Below are positions 10,368-16,142 of a DNA stretch of 33,112 nt, one piece after another. Under the pieces are notes generated by a model. The model had not been told where the DNA came from. It saw only the letters and a program-made list of their open reading frames with translations, and did not search any database. The stretch comes from Hydrotalea flava (GTDB taxonomy: Bacteria; Bacteroidota; Bacteroidia; Chitinophagales; Chitinophagaceae): positions 1-33,112 of the forward strand of contig NZ_LUHG01000059.1 in assembly GCF_001623405.1 (NCBI RefSeq). The letters run 5' to 3'. The translations under genes were made by a program, and so were the position numbers. Positions within the stretch are counted from its first letter, which is position 1, and the number at the start of each line of letters is the position of its first letter.

Positions 10368-10395
10368 AACGCCATCTTCAAAAAAAGATGGCGTT
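10368..10395 (+). terminator. Probable terminator after gldJ
   Basis: An 11-base-pair perfect stem, AACGCCATCTT (10368-10378) and AAGATGGCGTT (10385-10395), with a 6-base A-rich loop. The T run after it is poor (CTTGCG), so termination may be partial and some read-through into murF is possible. Confidence 0.6.
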
Positions 10396-10452
10396 CTTGC
10401 GTAAACAACTTTTCAGTTAAATTTATATTGAAACAAATGATAAACCTATTGT

Positions 10453-11739
10453 ATGATTAGTATTGACGCACTCTACCAAATTTATCTGCAATATCCGCAA
10501 GTACAAACCGATACCAGAAAAATAAAAAAAGATGACATATTCTTTGCATTAAAAGGACCCAATTTTAACGGTAATACCTTTGCGCTACAGGCTTTGCAAC
10601 AAGGTGCAGCTTATGCAATTGTAGATGAGCAACCGGATATAAGCAATAATCGTATTTTTGTTGTGAATGATGTACTGCAAACCCTGCAGCAATTAGCTCT
10701 TCATCATAGAAAGCAATTCAACATTCCCTTTTTGGCCATTACAGGCAGCAACGGAAAAACCACTACAAAAGAATTGGTGAGCGCTGTGTTGAGTAGCCAT
10801 TTTAAATGCTATACTACTCAGGGAAACCTCAATAACCATATTGGTATACCACTCAGTATTTTACAGGTAAAACAAGATGCCCAAATAGCTGTAATTGAAA
10901 TGGGTGCCAATCACCAAAAAGAAATTGCCGGTTATTGCACTTATACCATGCCTACCCATGGCATAATTACCAATTGTGGCAAAGCACATTTAGAAGGTTT
11001 TGGTGGTATAGAAGGCGTTCGCAAAGGCAAAGGTGAACTGTATGATTTTATTAGAACGCATAACGGCATGGTATTTATGAATGCTGATTATGATTACTTA
11101 CAGGAAATGAGCAAAGGCATCCATCTTAAACTAACTTATGGTACGGCCAATGCAGATATTATTGGCAATATACAGGAGAACAATTATTTTCTATCGGTAC
11201 AACTTACAAAAGGCACAAAGGAAATCAGCCATATCCAAACGCATTTAGTTGGCGATTACAATTTACCCAATATTTTATGTGCAGTAGCCGTAGGTAAACA
11301 CTTTAAGGTGCCGGAACAAAAAATAAAAGATGCCATTGAAGCTTATCAGCCCAATAACAGCCGTTCGCAACTGATTCAATTCAACAACAACCACATTATT
11401 TTAGATGCATACAATGCCAACCCCACCAGCATGAAGGCTGCCATTGAAAATTTTGCTAAAATGCCCGGAGAGGAAAAAGTAGTTATGATTGGCGGTATGA
11501 TGGAATTGGGTGAAGAAAGCCTTGCAGAACATGCGAATATTGTGCATTTACTGGAACAATTTAAATGGCATGCGGTTATATTGGTTGGAGGCGATTTCAG
11601 GCTGGTTAAACATAACTACCTTTATCTCAATAATGCATCAGAAGCCGGCAGGTGGTTACGCGAACAAAATTTTCATCAGGCGTATATCTTAATTAAAGGC
11701 TCCAGAAGTATGCAAATGGAAAAAATAATTAACACGTAA
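10453..11739 (+). CDS. murF: UDP-N-acetylmuramoyl-tripeptide--D-alanyl-D-alanine ligase
   Basis: Cytosolic peptidoglycan precursor ligase that adds the D-Ala-D-Ala dipeptide to UDP-MurNAc-tripeptide with ATP. The 428 residues have the Mur-ligase layout: an N-terminal UDP-binding domain with DTRKIKKDDIFFALKG, the central ATPase with P-loop TGSNGKTTTKE (residues 97-107), the family QGNLNNHIGIPLS and EMGANH, and a C-terminal domain with LDAYNANPTSM. The gene follows gldJ, as in other Bacteroidota, and the Crp/Fnr gene starts only 9 bases after its stop, suggesting co-transcription. Confidence 0.96.
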   Translation: MISIDALYQIYLQYPQVQTDTRKIKKDDIFFALKGPNFNGNTFALQALQQGAAYAIVDEQPDISNNRIFVVNDVLQTLQQLALHHRKQFNIPFLAITGSNGKTTTKELVSAVLSSHFKCYTTQGNLNNHIGIPLSILQVKQDAQIAVIEMGANHQKEIAGYCTYTMPTHGIITNCGKAHLEGFGGIEGVRKGKGELYDFIRTHNGMVFMNADYDYLQEMSKGIHLKLTYGTANADIIGNIQENNYFLSVQLTKGTKEISHIQTHLVGDYNLPNILCAVAVGKHFKVPEQKIKDAIEAYQPNNSRSQLIQFNNNHIILDAYNANPTSMKAAIENFAKMPGEEKVVMIGGMMELGEESLAEHANIVHLLEQFKWHAVILVGGDFRLVKHNYLYLNNASEAGRWLREQNFHQAYILIKGSRSMQMEKIINT

Positions 11740-11748
11740 AGAATAGCT

Positions 11749-12393
11749 ATGCAGCCACTTTATAAAATGTTTCCACAGTTAGAACCTGCTTTATTACAGG
11801 AAATAGAAGCAAACAGTATTCTAAAAACCATTCCTGCAGATGAAATATTAATCAGAACAGGCCAATATATTAAAAGTGCATTATTGGTTGTAGAAGGCAC
11901 ATTGAAAATATTCAGAGAGAATGAAGATGGTGGTGAGTTTTTAATGTACTACCTGCAACCCGGCGAAGCTTGTGCCATTTCATTGGTATGTGCTTCAAAA
12001 ATGGAAGCCAGTAAAGTAATGGTAAAATCGGTTGAAGAAAGCGTGATTATGATGATACCCATTCAGTTAATGGACCAATGGATGAGCAAGTACAAAAGCT
12101 GGTATTATTACGTTTTAGAAACCTACAGAAATCGCTTTGAAGAACTGTTGTTGTTAATTGATCATATTGCATTCAGAAATATGGATGAGCGATTAATTTT
12201 TTATCTGAAGCGTTACTCCAAAGCACACAAAAGCAATCAAATTAATTTATCGCACCAGCAAATAGCAGATGAGTTGAACTCATCAAGAGAAGTTATTTCA
12301 AGATTGTTAAAAAAGCTGGAACAAAAGAATTTACTCAGCCTTTCAAGAAACACAATTGAGTTAAAAGAAGCTTTTCACAAAGAAATGACATAG
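11749..12393 (+). CDS. Crp/Fnr-family transcription regulator
   Basis: A 214-residue regulator with an N-terminal cyclic-nucleotide-binding-like beta-roll (about 20-115; LVVEGTLKIFRE, LQPGEACAIS), a long dimer helix and a C-terminal winged helix whose recognition helix is in QQIADELNSSREVISRLLKKLEQ (about 163-190). It has no N-terminal cysteine cluster, unlike the second regulator at 14342-15037. It sits between murF and a rhodanese plus DUF983 pair; Crp/Fnr next to a rhodanese is frequent in Bacteroidota and suggests it controls those genes. An imperfect dyad at 12398-12411 just downstream could be its site. The effector is unknown. Confidence 0.9.
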   Translation: MQPLYKMFPQLEPALLQEIEANSILKTIPADEILIRTGQYIKSALLVVEGTLKIFRENEDGGEFLMYYLQPGEACAISLVCASKMEASKVMVKSVEESVIMMIPIQLMDQWMSKYKSWYYYVLETYRNRFEELLLLIDHIAFRNMDERLIFYLKRYSKAHKSNQINLSHQQIADELNSSREVISRLLKKLEQKNLLSLSRNTIELKEAFHKEMT

Positions 12394-12397
12394 TAAA

Positions 12398-12411
12398 GTA
12401 ACATTTGTCAC
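12398..12411. promoter_or_regulatory. Candidate operator dyad before the rhodanese gene
   Basis: GTAAC-N4-GTCAC is an imperfect inverted repeat in the 68-base gap between the Crp/Fnr gene and the rhodanese gene. The size and symmetry suit a winged-helix dimer. The only support is position and symmetry, so this is tentative. Confidence 0.3.
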
Positions 12412-12461
12412 ATTTTTTACATGAATTCATTTTCAACTTTGCAGTAAATGAATTTGTGTGA

Positions 12462-12779
12462 ATGAAACTTTTTACTTTACGAAAGAAACTAATGCCAACA
12501 GATAGTTATTTGAAAACTTTTTTTCTGAATGGTGCCATTGTAATTGATCTACGACCACGTACAGCTTATCAAAACGAGCATGTAGCAAACACCATAAATA
12601 TTCCCTTTGAACAGCTACAAAATGCTATTCCTGTACTTTTGCAGATAAAAAGGATATATATTTTAGTGTGCGAAACCGGTGCAGCCAGCAGTATAGCTGT
12701 TAATATGCTGAGGGCTGTCGGTATTGAAGCTTATAATGGCGGTAGCTGGCAACAACTAAACGAACAGGTATTTTGTTAA
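12462..12779 (+). CDS. Single-domain rhodanese-like sulfurtransferase
   Basis: A 105-residue cytosolic protein with one rhodanese domain: VIDLRPRTAYQNEHVANTINIP is the substrate-side signature (positions 27-48) and the active-site loop CETGAAS carries the persulfide cysteine at C70. There is no signal peptide, although an alternative start at residue 11 exists. Family members move sulfane sulfur to thiols, cyanide or partner proteins. The Crp/Fnr gene upstream and DUF983 gene downstream (spacing 20 bases) suggest a small co-regulated sulfur or redox-stress unit; the exact substrate is not known. Confidence 0.85.
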   Translation: MKLFTLRKKLMPTDSYLKTFFLNGAIVIDLRPRTAYQNEHVANTINIPFEQLQNAIPVLLQIKRIYILVCETGAASSIAVNMLRAVGIEAYNGGSWQQLNEQVFC

Positions 12780-12799
12780 GTAAAAAATGATTGAACAAT

Positions 12800-13219
12800 A
12801 TGCGTAACCATTCAAAAAATCCGGGCTATTTAATTGCCACGCTCACCAATAAATGCCCAAGATGCAGACAGGGCAATATTTTCGTTACCAATAATGCCTA
12901 TGATTTTAAACACAATATGGATATGCATGAAAAATGCCCTGTGTGTGGGCAACCAACTGAGATTGAAGAAGGCTTTTATTACGGTACCGGTTATGTCAGC
13001 TATGCAATATCAGTGGCATTCTTTGTAAGTACATTTATTATCTGGTGGGTACTCATTGGCATGTCGTTCGACATTGATGATATGCGTATTTTTTACTGGA
13101 TGGGCACCGCAATCGTGCTGATTATTCTTATACAACCTTTTATTATGCGGTTATCGCGTTCCTTATGGTTAAGCTGGTTTGTGAAATACGATTCAAAATG
13201 GAAAAATTATCATATTTAA
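12800..13219 (+). CDS. DUF983 family small membrane protein
   Basis: About 139 residues from the ATG at 12800; a TTG three codons earlier is less likely. The N-terminal third has two CxxC pairs (CPRC and CPVC), a zinc-ribbon-like arrangement, and the YYGTGYVSYA segment typical of DUF983. Two transmembrane helices follow (AISVAFFVSTFIIWWVLIG and TAIVLIILIQPFIMRL), and the end is basic. Family function is unknown. The gene is the last of the plus-strand run before the IS scar, and no obvious terminator follows it. Confidence 0.88.
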   Translation: MRNHSKNPGYLIATLTNKCPRCRQGNIFVTNNAYDFKHNMDMHEKCPVCGQPTEIEEGFYYGTGYVSYAISVAFFVSTFIIWWVLIGMSFDIDDMRIFYWMGTAIVLIILIQPFIMRLSRSLWLSWFVKYDSKWKNYHI

Positions 13220-13472
13220 TAAACAGATACCAAGCAAAGGAGATTTACTTAAATTAATTAATAATGATTATATATCATTTTACATTTGGTTCTTGACAAT
13301 CGCTCAATTCGCTTCAAACGAATAATGCTTGATTTTATGCTATCTAAGTTCGAGTAATAAGAGCAATTGTTTTCGTGAGCAAAAAAATGAAATTAGGGTT
13401 TCTTTACTACCAGTTTTTTAAAGTATAAATACAATTATAAGTATTTTTTAAAAAAATATTATTTTGCACTAT
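13220..13472. other. Gene-free A+T-rich stretch ahead of the IS remnants
   Basis: No credible gene in any frame. The stretch ends in a strongly A+T-rich tract with the palindrome TATTTTTT/AAAAAATA (13442-13458), a likely target-type sequence next to the candidate IS4 left end at 13473. Nothing else is recognisable. Confidence 0.5.
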
Positions 13473-13832
13473 TGTCCGACTAAAATATGATAAAGCCGCA
13501 ATAAAAAAAGGGCAGTTCGTTAGAACCACCCTAATTAGTTAAGTTTGAGTTACCACACAAAAACTTTACTAATGTTGGATACAGATAAAAGTTTTGTCGG
13601 ACAGCCGGTATTATCACAAATATTAGATGTGATACCGAGTTCTTTGATTAATAAAGCGAACAGAAAACATCGGGCTAACCGGTATTATAAGAGGTTGCCA
13701 TTACGTATTCATGTTGTAAGCCTGTTATATGGCGTACTTAGTTATTGTAATGGTCTTCGTGAACTATGCGAGGGATTGCTGGCTTGCGAAGGCAAATTGC
13801 TACACCTGGGTTTTGATAAGGCTCCTGCCCGC
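13473..13832 (+). mobile_element. 5' remnant of an IS4-type element
   Basis: The candidate left end is TGTCCGACTAAAA at 13473, about 100 bases upstream of the transposase start, with a hairpin between them. Homology to a DUF4372 transposase stops abruptly at about 13832, where IS481-type sequence begins on the other strand. The assigned terminus is an inference from position and its TGT opening; the 3' half of the element is absent from the window. Confidence 0.55.
13509..13532 (-). terminator. Hairpin with minus-strand T run inside the IS4-type remnant
   Basis: AGGG-CA-GTTC (13509-13518) faces GAAC-CA-CCCT (13523-13532) with a GTTA loop and one 2x2 internal mismatch. The A tract at 13503-13509 gives a T run on the minus strand, so it reads as an intrinsic terminator for leftward transcription. 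Such insulating hairpins are common just inside IS ends. Confidence 0.5.
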
Positions 13833-13850
13833 CTCCGATACGTTACCTAA
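13572..13850 (+). pseudogene. Truncated IS4-family transposase (DUF4372 N-terminal part)
   Basis: From the ATG at 13572 the frame gives an N-terminal DUF4372-like region: TDKSFVGQPVLSQILDVIP, KHRANRYYKRL, LYGVLSYCNGLRELCEG and HLGFDKAPAR. In intact relatives this continues with S-T-L-S-D-A-N and the DDE catalytic core. Here the match ends at the Arg codon 13830-13832 and eight unrelated residues lead to a stop at 13848-13850. No catalytic residue remains, so it is non-functional. The cut coincides exactly with the start of the IS481-type fragment on the opposite strand. Confidence 0.85.
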
Positions 13851-13910
13851 CTTTTCTGCTAATTTCAGTAATCCTAACTTGCTTTGGATTAATTTTGTTT
13901 CTACATTCAT
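13830..13910 (-). pseudogene. Truncated IS481-family transposase N-terminus
   Basis: Reading the minus strand from the ATG at 13908-13910 gives 27 codons ending in LGLLKLAEKLGNVSEA, the characteristic helix-turn-helix start of IS481-type transposases (family form continues with a cysteine and then the second helix). After the Ala codon the reading frame enters the IS4-type fragment on the reverse strand and similarity is lost. The whole catalytic rve domain is missing. The fragment and the IS4-type fragment face each other and share a junction within a few bases. Confidence 0.75.
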
Positions 13911-13911
13911 T

Positions 13912-13976
13912 TCTGACAGTTTTTAAAGTGGTTAAATTGTTTGTTATTTCATTCACAATTTAACCCAACTGTCAGA
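13912..13976. repeat. Long interrupted hairpin at the IS481-type element end
   Basis: Outer arms TCTGACAGTT (13912-13921) and AACTGTCAGA (13967-13976) pair perfectly, and inner arms GGTTAAATTGT (13930-13940) and ACAATTTAACC (13955-13965) also pair perfectly, around a 14-base loop. The asymmetry is an 8-base bulge on one side and one base on the other. It lies immediately upstream of the IS481-type transposase ATG, so it probably includes the element terminus (TGACAGTTGGG on the minus strand, outer edge near 13974) and may block read-through translation into the transposase. Confidence 0.75.
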
Positions 13977-14341
13977 TTAAGTTTTAACTATTTCAAATTT
14001 ATGTTACCTACATCTAAACAAATCATCAGAAAAAAACTAATCCTAACAGAAGAACATCGAATCCTGGCTAAAATATTCAACTTTTAGGGTGTCCCAGTGA
14101 GGAAAACAGGAAGAAATTGTTTGCCAATATGATTACAGTGAGTGATAAGGCTACACTTGATGAGTTATATAGGATTGATGGAATTTATTAAAGACACCTA
14201 TAAAGCATGGAGAAAAACACACAATGCAATCTTTGCTTTTGTAACATAAAAAACAGGGGGTGCTACCCCAAAAATTGACACAGTTTAATTTACACACCCT
14301 TCGGCAGTAATTTGCATTAAAGTCATTATTCAAAATAACAT
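13977..14341. other. Degenerate gene-free stretch with a possible IS256-like end
   Basis: No intact gene. Short plus-strand frames (for example from 14000 and from 14179) are broken by stops and I do not recognise them. The segment around 14267-14301, AATTGACACAG followed by TTTAATTTACACACCC, resembles the terminal repeats of IS256-family elements in Bacteroidota, which suggests a third mobile-element relic; that is a resemblance judged by eye only. The block ends at the stop of the island regulator. Confidence 0.35.
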
Positions 14342-15037
14342 TCACATTCCCTCATATTTGGTAAAATTTTCGAGCACTTGGGGTTGAAGTATAGTTATTT
14401 TTTTTCCAAAAACCCGAATGATATCCTCTTCTATTAATTCATTTATTATTCTAAAAACGGTTTCATAAGTTGCCCCCGCATAGGAAGCAAGGTCTTGTTT
14501 ACTCAGTGGAATATTAATGAAGCCCTCCAAATCAAATCCAAACTTATTTGATAGTGAAAGTAATGCGATAGCAATACGTCCCTTAACCTTCATATGTGCC
14601 ATATTTCGCATTTTTTTTTCAGAAACCTTTAATTCTTCTGCAAAAAACATCATTAATTGAAATAAAAATTCTGTATTTACTTTTAATGTTGCATTGAAAA
14701 ACTCCATATCTACAAAGCATACGGTTACTGGCTCAAGTGCAGTAGCAGATACAGAGTAAAAATAGTCTTTGCCCAGCCCACGATGTCCGGCAATATCACC
14801 TTCTTTTGCAAATCGCACAATCAATTCTTTATCAGAGCCCCATTTCTTATGCACTTTAACTGACCCACTATTGATAAAGTATAGCCCAGACATAAGTTCA
14901 CCTTCCTTAAAAAGTACCTCTCCTTTTTTGAAATGAAAAACTTTTTTATTTGCATCAATTGCCGGTAACCATTCTTTTAAGCATTGCCTGCACATAAAAC
15001 AGGTATTCAGATTACAATTCGATTTATTTTTTCGCAT
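14342..15037 (-). CDS. FNR-like Crp/Fnr regulator with N-terminal four-cysteine motif
   Basis: A 231-residue regulator. The N-terminus has C8-x4-C13-x2-C16-x2-C19, a spacing suited to an oxygen- or NO-sensitive iron-sulfur cluster like that of FNR, though the spacing differs from E. coli FNR. The sensor beta-roll follows (about 30-120; FKKGEVLFKEGELMSGLYFI, GDIAGHRGLG), then the dimer helix and a winged helix with LSKQDLASYAGATYETVFRIINELIEE (about 174-200). It sits at the left edge of the nitrate island on the same strand as the siroheme methyltransferase gene, 73 bases downstream of it, so it is the likely local regulator. Cluster binding is inferred, not shown. Direct TATCGTTT repeats lie just upstream of its start. 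Confidence 0.88.
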   Translation of the reverse strand: MRKNKSNCNLNTCFMCRQCLKEWLPAIDANKKVFHFKKGEVLFKEGELMSGLYFINSGSVKVHKKWGSDKELIVRFAKEGDIAGHRGLGKDYFYSVSATALEPVTVCFVDMEFFNATLKVNTEFLFQLMMFFAEELKVSEKKMRNMAHMKVKGRIAIALLSLSNKFGFDLEGFINIPLSKQDLASYAGATYETVFRIINELIEEDIIRVFGKKITILQPQVLENFTKYEGM

Positions 15038-15042
15038 ACAGG

Positions 15043-15072
15043 AAACGATAAGTGAGATACGGGTAAACGATA
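15043..15072 (-). promoter_or_regulatory. Pair of direct repeats upstream of the FNR-like regulator
   Basis: On the minus strand TATCGTTT occurs at 15064-15071 and again at 15043-15050, 21 bases apart (two helical turns), each followed by a similar CC(C/T)GTAT sequence. The related octamer ATCGTTTA also occurs at 16133-16140 immediately before nirB. This suggests a shared operator, but no binding data exist. Confidence 0.3.
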
Positions 15073-15110
15073 TTTTTTCTATTCCTAATCATTTAATTAT
15101 TTAATCTGTT

Positions 15111-15938
15111 TCATTTTATTAAACAAGCATCTTCCATATTTTTTTTCCATTGTAAATTAGCTTGGTTTTTTGAGGAAATATAATTCAGGTCATTTTTTTG
15201 TAAAAAATCTGCAATTATGGAAGGATGAAGCTTTACTACTTCCCCAACAACGATTATAGAAGGATTTGCAAGTCCTGCATATTGTGATTTTAAGTAAATA
15301 TCCTTTACTTTTCCAATAATTACTTTTTCACTTTCAGTTGTTCCATCTTGAATAATTGCAACAGGAGTTTCGTTTTTTCCATAACTTGAAAAAATTTGCA
15401 TGATCTTTTCCAGTTTACTCATTGCCATTAAAATAACGACGGTTGCAGTTGACTGTGCAGCCAATTTTAAATCGGGCGAGATTTTTCCTGCTTTATTTGT
15501 ACCGGTAGTTACCCAAAAGCTTTCATTAATGCCCCGACTCGTAAGTGGTATCATTTGTGATGCAGGTACAGCAAGTGCACTGGATATGCCTGGAATCACC
15601 TCTACCTGAATGCCTGCATTACGGGCAGCATCAATCTCCTCTTGTGCACGACCAAAAACAAAAGGATCTCCCCCTTTAAGTCTCACTACCTTTCCATGCG
15701 AAAATGCATATTCAATAATAAGATGGTTAATTTCTTGTTGAGAAAGAGAATGGCATCCATATCGTTTGCCCACAAATTTTTTGACGGCATTTGACTTCGC
15801 ATATTGCAACAATGTTTCATTTGCAAGTGCGTCATACAATATAACGTCTGCAGACTTAAGTGCATTGATTGCTTTTAATGTAATTAGTTCAGGATCTCCA
15901 GGTCCCGCTCCAACTAATAATAAATAAGGATTCGACAT
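15111..15938 (-). CDS. cobA: Uroporphyrinogen-III C-methyltransferase (SUMT)
   Basis: Methylates uroporphyrinogen III at C2 and C7 with S-adenosylmethionine to give precorrin-2, the first committed step of siroheme. The 275-residue protein keeps VGAGPGDPELITLKA (nucleotide-loop), VRLKGGDPFVFGRAQEE and VIPGISSALAVPASQMIPLTSRG. It lacks the CysG N-terminal domain, which is encoded separately at 28456-29052. The ATG at 15938 begins the family homology; an ATG three codons upstream (15947) is possible. It diverges from nirB, whose product needs siroheme. The C-terminal about 35 residues are a lysine- and asparagine-rich extension. Confidence 0.94.
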   Translation of the reverse strand: MSNPYLLLVGAGPGDPELITLKAINALKSADVILYDALANETLLQYAKSNAVKKFVGKRYGCHSLSQQEINHLIIEYAFSHGKVVRLKGGDPFVFGRAQEEIDAARNAGIQVEVIPGISSALAVPASQMIPLTSRGINESFWVTTGTNKAGKISPDLKLAAQSTATVVILMAMSKLEKIMQIFSSYGKNETPVAIIQDGTTESEKVIIGKVKDIYLKSQYAGLANPSIIVVGEVVKLHPSIIADFLQKNDLNYISSKNQANLQWKKNMEDACLIK

Positions 15939-15940
15939 AA

Positions 15941-16140
15941 AATACATTTAATAATAAAAAATGTATTATTTTTTTTCAAAAATAACAATTTATATTTACA
16001 ATTTCATTATTTTTATGAAATAAATAATAGCTTTATTGATTAAATAATGAGTTTTAGACATTATTTTATTACATAGAATTATAAATAATACGATTATTGC
16101 CATTTTTATTAGTTCCTTTTTAATGACCTAAAATCGTTTA
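15941..16140. promoter_or_regulatory. Divergent control region between the SUMT gene and nirB
   Basis: About 200 bases, extremely A+T-rich, with four inverted repeats: AATACATTT/AAATGTATT (15941-15949 and 15959-15967), ATTTCAT/ATGAAAT (16001-16007 and 16015-16021), AAATAATG/CATTATTT (16042-16049 and 16059-16066) and AATAAT-N3-ATTATT (16084-16098). An ATCGTTTA octamer at 16133-16140 abuts the nirB start and matches the repeats before the FNR-like gene. The region must hold the promoters for both directions; no canonical FNR box (TTGAT-N4-ATCAA) is present, although one TTGAT half occurs at 16035-16039. Confidence 0.55.
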
Positions 16141-16142
16141 AA

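Noticed and set aside
13530-13550. TTG at 13545 as transposase start
   Set aside because: The ATG at 13572 starts the DUF4372 homology; the extra nine codons have no support.
13976-14341. Possible tRNA or attachment site at the left edge of the island
   Set aside because: No cloverleaf or matching direct repeat to the right edge could be seen by eye.
14151-14345. Small minus-strand frame next to the FNR-like regulator
   Set aside because: Rich in Cys and Asn with no family signature and covering the IS256-like end; better read as non-coding IS debris.
15941-15967. Hairpin before the SUMT gene considered as a riboswitch
   Set aside because: It is a simple A+T-rich stem without conserved cores of any known riboswitch class, e.g. 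cobalamin or molybdenum cofactor types.
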